A stretch of DNA of 59,996 bases, taken from positions 1 to 59,996 of IMG/VR virus record IMGVR_UViG_3300023174_000183; one strand, given 5' to 3'. The stretch is from a virus. The notes beneath the pieces are model-generated. The model had not been told where the DNA came from. It was given only the letters and a program-made list of their open reading frames with translations, and did no database searches. Shown piece after piece: positions 36,001-43,843 of the stretch. The first letter of the stretch is position 1. Each line of letters begins with the position of its first letter. Made by a program: the position numbers and the translations under genes.

Positions 36001-36451
36001 TGTCGTTGCCAGTATCGGCCCAGCTGATGGCCAGTCCTGACAAATTAATGCCATTGCTGTCATACACCACCTCAGTAGTACTGACGCTTTCAACTTTTAA
36101 AAATCCACTGGCAGGAATGTTTCTTTTGGGCGTGTAACTAATGAGTCTGGCCAGTTTCAACACACTGTCACGACGTTGTGCAGTGTCGATATAATTCTCT
36201 CGGGCATTCAGATCGGCACGGAATGCCAGACTCTGCCCCAGGAATGCGATCAGGTCCAGTAAGGCGACAAATTCACTGCTTTCGATAAAGTCATTGAAGT
36301 CTTCGGGATAGTACAGACGCAAGTATTCCACCATGCTCTTGCGCAGAGTTTCATAATCGTAACTTTGGAAATCCGCATTTCTGAATGTTTGATATAACTT
36401 GGTCCAATCTTCTGCTACTAAAAGACCAGACTGCCGAGTGGTAATGGCCAT
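33029..36451 (-). CDS. 6: Baseplate wedge protein gp6
   Basis: 1140 residues from ATG 36451, with AGGAA upstream and an AATAAATA late-type promoter 20 bases before the start. The N-terminal FRNADFQSYDYETLRKSMVE, YYPEDFNDFIESSEFVALLD and AQRRDSVLKLARLISYTPKR are typical of T4 gp6 and the related gpJ-like baseplate family. gp6 dimers form the inner baseplate ring around the hub and join gp25 and gp53 in the wedge. T4 gp6 is about 660 residues, so this version carries roughly 480 extra residues, mainly beta-rich insertions. gp25 follows directly upstream in the operon, which agrees with their contact in the wedge. Confidence 0.92.
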   Translation of the reverse strand: MAITTRQSGLLVAEDWTKLYQTFRNADFQSYDYETLRKSMVEYLRLYYPEDFNDFIESSEFVALLDLIAFLGQSLAFRADLNARENYIDTAQRRDSVLKLARLISYTPKRNIPASGFLKVESVSTTEVVYDSNGINLSGLAISWADTGNDNWLEQMTTVINAALASNQVISKPSNRQTINGVINDEYQINLIPSLALPTYAFKSSIEGSAMSFEAVSPTSLGRPYIYEDSPRPNGLFNLLYRNDNLGNSSANTGFFLYFKQGELQSLDVNFQDSIPNRVYGINTNNINNTDVWVYSVNSYGAVDTLWTPVASVGNTNVIYNKSTNKNIYQISSRSNDQIDLIFGDGAFANIPQGRFRIYYRVSNGLQYKITPDEMSAVIIPITYMSRNNRPETINIRASLQYTVANSSPRETLDEIRQKAPQQYYTQDRMVTGEDYNILPYTLFSNILKVKAINRTSSGISRYLDVIDTTGKYSSTNIFAQDGILYRDSFVKSFSFDFATKNDIYRVINNKIAPIVSAKETQQFFYAFYKKFSIDGVRWQQSTEIANGCTGFFFNDLNLDSNYTAERDLILQVGNSGGSESTRYIRHGAIVRFSAGTGKYFDARNNIKTGTPVNNTDKYYIYAAIQQIVGDGTNGGKGNLLSGQGPVTINQIVPTGAKIDHIISVFNNELDASLTSQLTNYILNYSDFGLRYDVESSKWQIISPDNISIDAGFNLAYAGDTSGRQMDSSWLIQFTAQGQIYTVSYRGLDYVFESVQETGFYFDGSTKIYDPKTGFTINDQIKILRINSESDSSAPLLSDYTWFVHKNIVEVDGYENTHKILVTFPDSDSDGVPDNPEMFEQLVNPDINTNNKLIYFKQVTSDDNFTKLQLVDRALVSTDAESYYDLQKSITLYQDGQIFYIPKTDKFYQLSVLGSNYRINDLKGYQAQTGRQDLYFQYRHNSPNNRRIDPSPNNIIDLYILPKQYANDYSAWVRDTSNKVIKPKAPTSEELKLEFSQLENYKTISDTLIYNPVKFKPIFGAKAEPNLQAMFKVVKNPNVVVSDNDVKTAVVAAINDYFDLANWDFGETFYFSELNAFLHQKLAPNIASVIIVPTSKNTVFGSLLQINAEYNEVIISAATVDNVQIISAITAAQINQTTII

Positions 36452-36471
36452 GTATTATTCCTGATATTATA

Positions 36472-36479
36472 TATTTATT
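36472..36479 (-). promoter_or_regulatory. Candidate T4-type late promoter (AATAAATA)
   Basis: AATAAATA on the minus strand between gp25 and gp6, 20 bases before the gp6 ATG. It is a one-base variant of the T4 late promoter core and lies in a short AT-rich gap without genes. Confidence 0.55.
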
Positions 36480-36502
36480 ATTAGGAAAATGTGCGTTGTT
36501 TA

Positions 36503-36880
36503 TTAACGGGCAGTCAATATATTGGATTGGTTGTCAAATCGGAGATTCAGCAGACTGCTCTGATTGGTCTGAACGTACCTAAGTTCCAGATCTATCTGCA
36601 GGCCCTGATCATATTCGGTAATCATGACTCGATCCACTGACACACGAGGATCAGAACTCACAATGTTTTTGACATCTTCGGCGATGACATTTTTGAGACT
36701 GTCTGTCAGTGGCTCATGCAACACGTTCCAGATAATGGTTCCAAAGCTGGGATTCATAAGTTTTTCACCTTTACGAATGTAAAAGTGATTGATCAGATCC
36801 TGCCGCACCAGTTCAAAATCTGTCAGTCGAAATTTTTTCTTTCGACCCACTGTACTGAATCCACGATACATTATAGCCAT
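36503..36880 (-). CDS. 25: Baseplate wedge protein gp25
   Basis: 125 residues from ATG 36880, close to the usual length of gp25 (132 in T4). KGEKLMNPSFGTIIWNVLHE followed by PLTDSLKNVIAEDV is the hallmark of the GPW/gp25 family, related to lysozyme-like folds without activity. gp25 sits at the sheath-baseplate junction, starts sheath assembly and binds gp6 and gp53. An ATG four codons downstream (MYRGFST) is an alternative start. It lies between gp5 and gp6, 10 bases after gp5. Confidence 0.93.
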   Translation of the reverse strand: MAIMYRGFSTVGRKKKFRLTDFELVRQDLINHFYIRKGEKLMNPSFGTIIWNVLHEPLTDSLKNVIAEDVKNIVSSDPRVSVDRVMITEYDQGLQIDLELRYVQTNQSSLLNLRFDNQSNILTAR

Positions 36881-36890
36881 AGTCTAGTAT

Positions 36891-38975
36891 TTAACCTTGT
36901 TTGATATCAGACACTTTTGGTGCCAATACTGCCACAGCATATTTGCCCACGCCAAAATACGTGTCGCCTGTGGTGCCATATTGGTCAGCACCCCCTTGAC
37001 CATTACGCCATTTTTTAGCGCCGCCTGCGCCCAACAAGTGACTGACTGCCAACATGCCGCCTACTTCTTCGGGTTTCATATCTTTGTCTATGGCGCCAAT
37101 CCTTACCATGGTACTGTAGTTGGCATTAGTGTATTTGCAAATTAATTGTTCTTGCAATGGGCCATTGCTCAAAAATTCTTCCAAACTTGCTGGGCCACCA
37201 TTGCCGATCCAACTATTGGGGTTTCGTAACTGTGCATTACTCTTGACCGAACTTTTAACCATTTTGAGATCTATCAGAGCTGGATATCCAAATTGGTATT
37301 TGCCCACAAATCCAATACTATTAACAGTGTCATATTTTCCGCCACTTTCTTTTTTGCCTATCTGTGCATAATATGCTGTCATCTGATCTGCATTTAGGTT
37401 GCCCACCGTGCAAGTGCAAGGCGGTTGGTTTCGCAGATCTTTTTCATTGGCAGGATTTTTTACTCCTGGAGGAACATCTTTAATGGCATCTGAGGTGCCA
37501 GTATATGCTTGTTCTGGGGTACCTCCTGAAATTGACGGCTGAGCGTTATTTTGTTCTGCCATAAAAGATGCCACCGCTGCACGATCATATGGTTCGTGTG
37601 TGGGCAAGGCAGTCGCAATGCTGTCAGTCTGTCCTGGTTTGCTGACCCACAGGCCTTTCGCACTTTCAAATGATGTGTCAGGAAACTTTGTGCTGGTCAG
37701 CGATTTTAACTGTTTGACAGATTTGGTGCCACCGGTATTTTGTTTGATGCTACTGCCCACCAAGGCCACCACTCCGCCGGCTTGCAGACCAATGGCGGCG
37801 CCACTGTCTACTCGTAAATCGCTGCCGGATTTTAATTCTATTTCGCCCAGGCTTTCCAAATTTAGCTTGCCTTGTAGCATCTCAGTGCTACCGGAGTTAA
37901 CAACAAATTTACCGCCTGCTCGAATGTTAATATTATTTTTGGCATCGATGTTGATGTTGTTGTCGCTGTGCAAGTTTATGGTGCCCTCACTGCGTATATT
38001 GACACCAGCCTTGCTGTAGATTTTCACTGAACCTTCAGCAGTCAATTCTACCCAGCTGGTGCCGTCACCGTGTGCGAGATAAACACTGTTAGCAGTGTCG
38101 TGCATCAATAATTGATGGCCATTGGCCGTACGCAGGCGTATTAATTGATCTAACCCCAACACAGTGCCGTCATCCAGAACAAATGTGTGGCCACCTTTGC
38201 GAGCGCCAACCCTATAGGTGTCCTGAGTTATTTGACCAGCATTGGCCAATTTATTGAATTTGTCTATGTCATCTGCAGGATCATTAACTGGTCTCCCGGG
38301 TGTACTAATGCCAAACACATTGCTAGGGCTCTCACGCTGACTACTGCTGCTGATGGCTCCGCGTATCTCATCACGATCTAAGCCCTGCTGACGATAGATG
38401 TTGTATTGATATTCGTGTATGGGTTTGAGATTGTTGAAGAAGGCAGGATTAGTGAGATTTTTATCAGACTCATTGAATTCCACCACTGGCATGTTGTTGC
38501 CGGCGACAAATCCTTTTTTTGATTCGGCACTGGCAGTGCCAAGATCCACATTGGTGCTGCCAGCCAACCCTGGCAACATATGATGACTCAAATACGGATT
38601 GACACAGGCTAGCCAATAGCCGCGCTGCGGATCTCCAGCAATGAAAATACAAATGACCTGCACGCCGATGTCTGGTGGCACCATCCACATGCCATAGGTA
38701 TGGTTGACACTGTCAAAATTATTGGCACTGCTAGTGCTTTGGGTGTTGCTGTATCCTTGGAAAGGACTGGCATATCTGACTGTGCGCCAATTGATTCGAT
38801 CTTTTTCATCGCCTCCCAGATCAGGAATCCAGACCTGAAGTCTGCCGCTGCGTGTGGGGTCCAGGTTGTTTTTGACCACACCAATATAGGGATAGGGATC
38901 CACTCGGGTGCCAGTGGCCTCTTCTCTGCGGAAAGCCTTGTCTACTTTGGTACCTAATCTACGGTCTACGGTCAT
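36891..38975 (-). CDS. 5: Baseplate hub/spike protein gp5 with C-terminal lysozyme-like domain
   Basis: 694 residues from ATG 38975. The N-terminal OB-fold (GVVKNNLDPTRSGRLQVWIP, WRTVRYASPFQG, MWMVPPDIGVQVICIFIAGD) matches gp5/VgrG-type hub proteins. In the middle, GSVKIYSKAGVNIRSEGTIN and NNINIDAKNNINIRAGGKF are the octad repeats of the triple-stranded beta-helix needle. At the C-terminus, after CTCTVGNLN, comes AYYAQIGKKESGGKYDTVN and GFVGKYQFGYPALIDL. This reads like a lysozyme/transglycosylase-like fold with Glu543 as the candidate catalytic acid. In T4 the lysozyme lies between OB-fold and needle, so the order is changed. The domain probably opens peptidoglycan during DNA injection. Confidence 0.87.
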   Translation of the reverse strand: MTVDRRLGTKVDKAFRREEATGTRVDPYPYIGVVKNNLDPTRSGRLQVWIPDLGGDEKDRINWRTVRYASPFQGYSNTQSTSSANNFDSVNHTYGMWMVPPDIGVQVICIFIAGDPQRGYWLACVNPYLSHHMLPGLAGSTNVDLGTASAESKKGFVAGNNMPVVEFNESDKNLTNPAFFNNLKPIHEYQYNIYRQQGLDRDEIRGAISSSSQRESPSNVFGISTPGRPVNDPADDIDKFNKLANAGQITQDTYRVGARKGGHTFVLDDGTVLGLDQLIRLRTANGHQLLMHDTANSVYLAHGDGTSWVELTAEGSVKIYSKAGVNIRSEGTINLHSDNNINIDAKNNINIRAGGKFVVNSGSTEMLQGKLNLESLGEIELKSGSDLRVDSGAAIGLQAGGVVALVGSSIKQNTGGTKSVKQLKSLTSTKFPDTSFESAKGLWVSKPGQTDSIATALPTHEPYDRAAVASFMAEQNNAQPSISGGTPEQAYTGTSDAIKDVPPGVKNPANEKDLRNQPPCTCTVGNLNADQMTAYYAQIGKKESGGKYDTVNSIGFVGKYQFGYPALIDLKMVKSSVKSNAQLRNPNSWIGNGGPASLEEFLSNGPLQEQLICKYTNANYSTMVRIGAIDKDMKPEEVGGMLAVSHLLGAGGAKKWRNGQGGADQYGTTGDTYFGVGKYAVAVLAPKVSDIKQG

Positions 38976-39009
38976 GTTGTATTACCTATCTTTAAAATTT
39001 AAAATTGAC

Positions 39010-42000
39010 TCAACTGGGTTTGACTAAACCAGTGTATTCGTTGAGTGCAGCATCATATTTGGCCTGAGCGTCTGCCGCTCTGGACTTGAGATCTGCGGCA
39101 TTGGTCTGAGCAGCACGTGCTGCTGCCAGAGCCTGATTGGCGTTCTTGCGCTGTACTGCTGCGAGATCAGACTGACCTGCAGCTTCGGACTTTTGTGCTC
39201 TTTCCATACCACTTTCATACAGATACTGTTGATTGTCTGCTTCATCCTGTGCTTGTCTGGCCTGAGATTGCAAAGATGATGCCTGACCGCCCAGAGTCTG
39301 TAACTCTTGCTGTAAGGTAGCGATTCGTTGAGCATTGGGATCAGGCGGGGTGGCCACCGGTTCAGTCTGCTGTGTGATGGGTTTTTCTTCTGCTGTGGCA
39401 TTGACCTCAGCCAGATCCTTCTGATCAGCAGCCGGTGGAATGTCAGGACCTGGTGGCTGACTGTCAGGTGCATTCTGATTGGGCCGGCCGCCTTCTTCAG
39501 GATCCTGAGATTTTTTAGTAGCCACACTGCCGGCACTGACATTTTCCACTGTGGGGCTGCCCATGCTTGTGGATTCTGATCGTTGCTCTGTGGAAGTTTT
39601 AATCTGGTTGACCTCATCTTCTTGCTGTCTGGAGGCCCTGACCAATGTCAGCTGCTGAGTAAACTGTCCATCTTTAAAATGATTAGCCACCATCAATAGT
39701 TTATAAAGCCCACTAAATGAACTTCGGGATAAGTTCTCATCACTGAATTTGATTAAGCCGTTGGTTTCATTGATATCCGTGGGAGTCCTAAAATTCAAAT
39801 TGACAAAAATCTGCCCATCATCGGTTCTGATACTGCCATTGGGTGTGAGTCTAACATCCGGTGTGTTGGCCGTATCTGATGCTTCTGTCAGATCGGCAGT
39901 GAATTCCGGAGGATAAAATACATCATCTTGTTTAATAAAATGTGGGTCGCCTAGGATTTTCAAATCAATTTGAATCATCTCACCTTCGGCCCGGCTAAGA
40001 ACATAATTTTCCAGATCGGTGGCGGCCACTTGTTCGGCAGTCACTGCGGCACCTGTGGCTCTAGATCTGGTATCAGCCACCATTGGGTGTGTTTGAATAG
40101 GTGCCACACTGGTACCAGCGGTTGTTGACCCTGTGCTGCTGCCCTGATACCCGTCGGCATTGGCATCTTTGTTGTCCTCGCCATCAGCCGGCACCGGATT
40201 GACCTCCACTAAGGCACTTCTGTAGGCAGTGGCCAGAGTATAAAAAGTCATGTTGAACTTTAATTCAAAATCCAGAATGTCAACATTTTTTCCAGTATAG
40301 ATATAGTTGTAAACTTTTGCTGGATATTGCTCTATGCCCCTGGGACCAAAGTCCAATGGCAAATTTTTCATTTTATATTTTTTGACGTAGTAAGTAATTT
40401 CCTTGCTATAAGTGTTGCGAATCTTATCAAATTGCTGCAATTTGATTTTGGGCACAATCTTCCACCACATGAGTGGTTTATCATTTGCTTTTAATTCGGC
40501 CCCATAGTCTGTGCCTTTTTTGTAATTTTCTGGAATCACCAATTGGTCCAGAATGTATGTGCTATTGCGCACAATATAATCAATGACTCTGTCCACTGTG
40601 GTGCCGGCGTTTATGGTAAAACTCTGTCTTTCTTGATCCAGCATGCCTTTGGCCTGACCACCATTGCTGAGGTACTGATCACTGACTCGCTGTGCGCTTT
40701 CCTGGGGAGTAAAAGCAGTGTCCTGATGGTTGATCAGGGTGTTGATGACAAATTTTGCTTTGGCAATGTCAGGGTCAAATTCAAATTTATAGACATCAGG
40801 ATATTCGATTTTGTTTTCTTTTTTGAGTGATTGTTGCCAATTATTGAGAGCTGCGGCATAACTGTCCACAGTGATGAAATCATCGGCCCCGGCTCGACGA
40901 CCACCACTGATGCTGCCATTCATGGCCTGATTAAAGACAACCTTGTCGCCTGCCTGACGTTCCATGCGTGTGGTCTGTGCCTCGGTGAGTTTTTCAGATT
41001 GGAAAAAGCTGCCCACTGTACTGCCAGTGACCTGAAACCCAGCTCGAGTGGTGCCGTAGATCTCACCAAAGGCTGCTTGCCCATAGACCACTGATTTGAT
41101 ATGATATTCTGCGCCCCTTTCAGTAATAGTGGATTCCATATTGAGCAACCGGATGGGAATACGTTTGGTCAGGTTGCTGAGTATGCCAGTGATTTCTCCA
41201 GCATTGTTCATGGCAAAAAAATCTATCTGTAGTAGATAGGGCATGTCCAAATAATTTTTACTGCCCACATCCTGACTGGTTTTTAACAGACGGTCGATCA
41301 GAGTGAACCCATAGGGTTCAATGATGGTAAAATCACAAGTTAGGGCATTGGTGTTTCTATTGCGCTCGGTGGGTTGAATCACGCTTTCCATGCTAAGACT
41401 TTCAAAATAAAAGTCCTCTTGGAATCTGGGCGCTCGAACAAATTGATCAGATCCTGTAGAATTATTATATCTACCAGCACTGGCTATGAGAACTCTTTGC
41501 GCTTGATATTGTTGAGTTTCCAACAAATCTATAAACTCCTGCCCGGTCAACATGTGCAAACTCAGATTATAGGTATAACTGGGATATTCATGCAGGGGGT
41601 TCATCAAAGGCTCAAATACAGGCGGCGGCAACCTGGCGGCAGTCACAACCACCGGACTATCCTGATACACGCCCTGAGCGTTGGCAGTCAATGACCGAGG
41701 TTCTGGATCAGACTCTTTTTTGACGGAACCCGCGGGTTCAACTGGAGGTTCCGAATCATTGGTCTGAGCCTGCTCTAATCGGGACTGTTCCTCGTCACTC
41801 AGACTGCCAGCAGGAGGCTCGGTCACTGCAGCCGCTGGCGGGGGCGGGGTATCATTATTGATGGCATCAGCTGCAGATGCGTTGGGTGGTGTCTCTGGTT
41901 GATTGGCCGCTACAAAATTTTCCAATCGACTTTTGGCCCGATTCAACTCCAGCAATAAAGATTGAGTGATATTAAATTGTTGATCTCGCTGATCTCTGAG

Positions 42001-42144
42001 ATTTATTGCCTCCGGAGTATTGCTTTGCCCTGCGCGTTGCAAGGAAAAATATTGTTCAGCCAATCTATTATTTGCGGCAATGCCATTATCATAAGCCACT
42101 TGGGCATTGGTCACTGCATTTTGTAGTTCCTCTGAGGTAGCCAT
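39010..42144 (-). CDS. Large baseplate hub-like structural protein with coiled-coil ends
   Basis: 1044 residues from ATG 42144. Residues 1-80 form a Gln/Asn-rich coiled coil (ITQSLLLELNRAKSRLENFV), followed by a Pro/Glu-rich linker to about 170. The core (about 175-860) begins NPLHEYPSYTYNLSLHMLTG and contains FDFTIIEPYG-like and FAMNNAGEITGILSNLT segments and a long beta-rich part. The last about 130 residues are an Ala/Gln coiled coil (IATLQQELQTLGGQASSLQS). By position, between gp53 and gp5, it is a candidate for the hub (gp27-like) or its adaptor, but I see no motif that proves this. It is soluble, with no signal peptide. Confidence 0.78.
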   Translation of the reverse strand: MATSEELQNAVTNAQVAYDNGIAANNRLAEQYFSLQRAGQSNTPEAINLRDQRDQQFNITQSLLLELNRAKSRLENFVAANQPETPPNASAADAINNDTPPPPAAAVTEPPAGSLSDEEQSRLEQAQTNDSEPPVEPAGSVKKESDPEPRSLTANAQGVYQDSPVVVTAARLPPPVFEPLMNPLHEYPSYTYNLSLHMLTGQEFIDLLETQQYQAQRVLIASAGRYNNSTGSDQFVRAPRFQEDFYFESLSMESVIQPTERNRNTNALTCDFTIIEPYGFTLIDRLLKTSQDVGSKNYLDMPYLLQIDFFAMNNAGEITGILSNLTKRIPIRLLNMESTITERGAEYHIKSVVYGQAAFGEIYGTTRAGFQVTGSTVGSFFQSEKLTEAQTTRMERQAGDKVVFNQAMNGSISGGRRAGADDFITVDSYAAALNNWQQSLKKENKIEYPDVYKFEFDPDIAKAKFVINTLINHQDTAFTPQESAQRVSDQYLSNGGQAKGMLDQERQSFTINAGTTVDRVIDYIVRNSTYILDQLVIPENYKKGTDYGAELKANDKPLMWWKIVPKIKLQQFDKIRNTYSKEITYYVKKYKMKNLPLDFGPRGIEQYPAKVYNYIYTGKNVDILDFELKFNMTFYTLATAYRSALVEVNPVPADGEDNKDANADGYQGSSTGSTTAGTSVAPIQTHPMVADTRSRATGAAVTAEQVAATDLENYVLSRAEGEMIQIDLKILGDPHFIKQDDVFYPPEFTADLTEASDTANTPDVRLTPNGSIRTDDGQIFVNLNFRTPTDINETNGLIKFSDENLSRSSFSGLYKLLMVANHFKDGQFTQQLTLVRASRQQEDEVNQIKTSTEQRSESTSMGSPTVENVSAGSVATKKSQDPEEGGRPNQNAPDSQPPGPDIPPAADQKDLAEVNATAEEKPITQQTEPVATPPDPNAQRIATLQQELQTLGGQASSLQSQARQAQDEADNQQYLYESGMERAQKSEAAGQSDLAAVQRKNANQALAAARAAQTNAADLKSRAADAQAKYDAALNEYTGLVKPS

Positions 42145-42150
42145 GCCCGA

Positions 42151-42453
42151 TTACAACCCCAACACAGATTTGAGCACAGATTTTTTAGGAACGAATATGG
42201 TGGCACCGGGTATGAAATCAAACACCGGATCCTGCAGCACATTGGGGTTGCGTACTGAGAACACCCACCATAACGATACATCGCCATACAAGTCGTTGGC
42301 CAGCAGATCAGGACGATGACGATAAACTGCATCTATCTCATATTTGATATCGCTGGGATCCTGAGGTATTTTGGGTATAGTAGCCACATCCAGAAAGAAA
42401 CTGTAGAATTCACTCTGACTATAAGGGCTGCTTTTGTTGTAACTGACAGCCAT
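42151..42453 (-). CDS. 53: Baseplate wedge protein gp53
   Basis: 100 residues from ATG 42453. The segment YEIDAVYRHRPDLLANDLYG followed by DVSLWWVFSVRNPN is the typical LysM-like signature of gp53. T4 gp53 is 196 residues, so this is a short form, as I recall is usual in marine T4-like phages. gp53 clamps adjacent wedges together around gp6 and gp25. The gene starts on the last base of the upstream gene and ends 6 bases before the next one, so all three are translated as a unit. Confidence 0.85.
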   Translation of the reverse strand: MAVSYNKSSPYSQSEFYSFFLDVATIPKIPQDPSDIKYEIDAVYRHRPDLLANDLYGDVSLWWVFSVRNPNVLQDPVFDFIPGATIFVPKKSVLKSVLGL

Positions 42454-43769
42454 TAAATGAATCCCCCATAACCATTTTTTCTATCTGCCAACAACATCCC
42501 AGCAGCGAATTTGTCAAGATTAAATCTGTCATGTATATTTTTACGACTGTACATGGGCCGCACTGTGACCGAAATGGTGCTGAGAGTGGGCATTCGAGTC
42601 TTAGAGGTTAAGGTCTTGGTTTCGCGAGTTCTGCCGCTGCTGATGCTGCCGTTCATGCTGACATTTTTTGCTGGACCGGTCGAAGTGGTCACTACTTCTG
42701 ATGTGGTGATGTCAACATCAATGTAATCTACATCAGCTGGTAATGTATGACTGAAACTGGTAATCACGCATGGCACATGCGGAAAATAATGACTGCCGTA
42801 GCCATCTAAAAACACCATTGGAGGAGGATTGCCCACATTGGCACCGGATCCAAAAAACATTTTGGTGGCCGCGCGGAAGAAATAAACTGCTGCCATGAGA
42901 TAGCGACCTTCATCCTGACTTTGCACTGTAAAATCGCCGGAAATCTGTATTTCCTGAACTTCACTGTGACTGTAAAAACTTGGCGGATAGTTGCTGTGGG
43001 TGAGGCTGGCCTGATTATAAGTGGCCGAATGTGTCACAGTGATTTGAGGAGTGTACGGCCATATGACTCCGTTGGTTTCAACCAATGGCTTCATGAGCTC
43101 ATTTTGGTCACTGCCTGTGGATTTGTAGAATATGTTGGCGCCGGTGGCTAAACTGATGCGAACTCGCCAGTCAGTATCGGCTGGGCCAGGGCCTGGATCA
43201 TTTGCACCCTGAAATGCCACTGTGGGCTCTGCTGCACCCGGCAGTTCCCCGCCAGGCGGTAATCCATTGGAATCCATTCTGGCAGCCTCCGGATCTGTCA
43301 GTGCAGCAGTATTATCTGCATCGGGGTGCCAGTCGGGATTAAATGTATCTGGTGCTTCACCGTAATTGGTGGTGGTGCCCATTTCTGATCCAGCGTCATT
43401 ATAATAGGTATCAGTGAATGCGTCCTGTGCGCCGCCGCCAAAGTAGGTGGTAGTGCCGTCAGCGGCATCAGGAAAACCAGTAAGCCGACCATTCACTGCA
43501 CCCGATGGTGCGTAAACTGTGCCGTCATCGCCTACCACAAACCCACCATTGGTGGTGGCTGCTGCAGAGTAATTACCAGTCTGCTGATCTAAATTAGCAG
43601 CAGAGTCAGCCTGCTGCACGCTGCCTGCTGTGGGGCCAAAGTCAGCTCGTTCTCCGGCATATTGCTGTTCCATGACCGACGCTTGCTGATCTCTGGACAA
43701 AGAGCCAAAACTCACCGTGTGACCGGTGGCGGGATCTGCGACTTGGGAATCTGGAAGGAAGATTGCCAT
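42453..43769 (-). CDS. Baseplate/tail structural protein, first gene of the leftward tail operon
   Basis: 438 residues from ATG 43769 (MAIFLPDSQVADPATGHTVS). The longer frame to 43844 would translate the promoter region and overlap the start of gp55, so I reject it. Residues 1-180 are low-complexity Gly/Asp/Thr/Ala with many Pro, probably a flexible arm. The second half, WPYTPQITVTHSATYNQASL and FYSHSEVQEIQISGDFTVQS, then YFFRAATKMFFGSG, is a compact beta-rich domain typical of T4-like baseplate proteins, with a basic C-terminus. No exact T4 name can be given; gp48/gp54-like or another hub partner are possible. An AATAAATA late-type promoter lies 28 bases upstream. Confidence 0.75.
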   Translation of the reverse strand: MAIFLPDSQVADPATGHTVSFGSLSRDQQASVMEQQYAGERADFGPTAGSVQQADSAANLDQQTGNYSAAATTNGGFVVGDDGTVYAPSGAVNGRLTGFPDAADGTTTYFGGGAQDAFTDTYYNDAGSEMGTTTNYGEAPDTFNPDWHPDADNTAALTDPEAARMDSNGLPPGGELPGAAEPTVAFQGANDPGPGPADTDWRVRISLATGANIFYKSTGSDQNELMKPLVETNGVIWPYTPQITVTHSATYNQASLTHSNYPPSFYSHSEVQEIQISGDFTVQSQDEGRYLMAAVYFFRAATKMFFGSGANVGNPPPMVFLDGYGSHYFPHVPCVITSFSHTLPADVDYIDVDITTSEVVTTSTGPAKNVSMNGSISSGRTRETKTLTSKTRMPTLSTISVTVRPMYSRKNIHDRFNLDKFAAGMLLADRKNGYGGFI

Positions 43770-43786
43770 TTTGATAGATAAACCTT

Positions 43787-43816
43787 TTGCTATTAGATAT
43801 TTATTGGCTATATAAT
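43787..43816 (+). promoter_or_regulatory. Candidate sigma70-type promoter of the gp55-gp47-gp46 operon
   Basis: Exact TATAAT at 43811-43816 with TTGCTA at 43787-43792 (spacer 18). The start point would fall near 43823, leaving a short leader with AAAAGGAA before ATG 43844. It overlaps the opposing late-type promoter, so the two directions may be used at different times of infection. Confidence 0.45.
43798..43805 (-). promoter_or_regulatory. Candidate T4-type late promoter (AATAAATA) of the tail operon
   Basis: AATAAATA on the minus strand, 28 bases before ATG 43769. A ribosome site AAAAGG lies between them. This supports the shorter start of the structural gene and would drive the leftward baseplate operon. 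Confidence 0.55.
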
Positions 43817-43843
43817 AGTAGTTGTTAAAAGGAACATTTGCCA

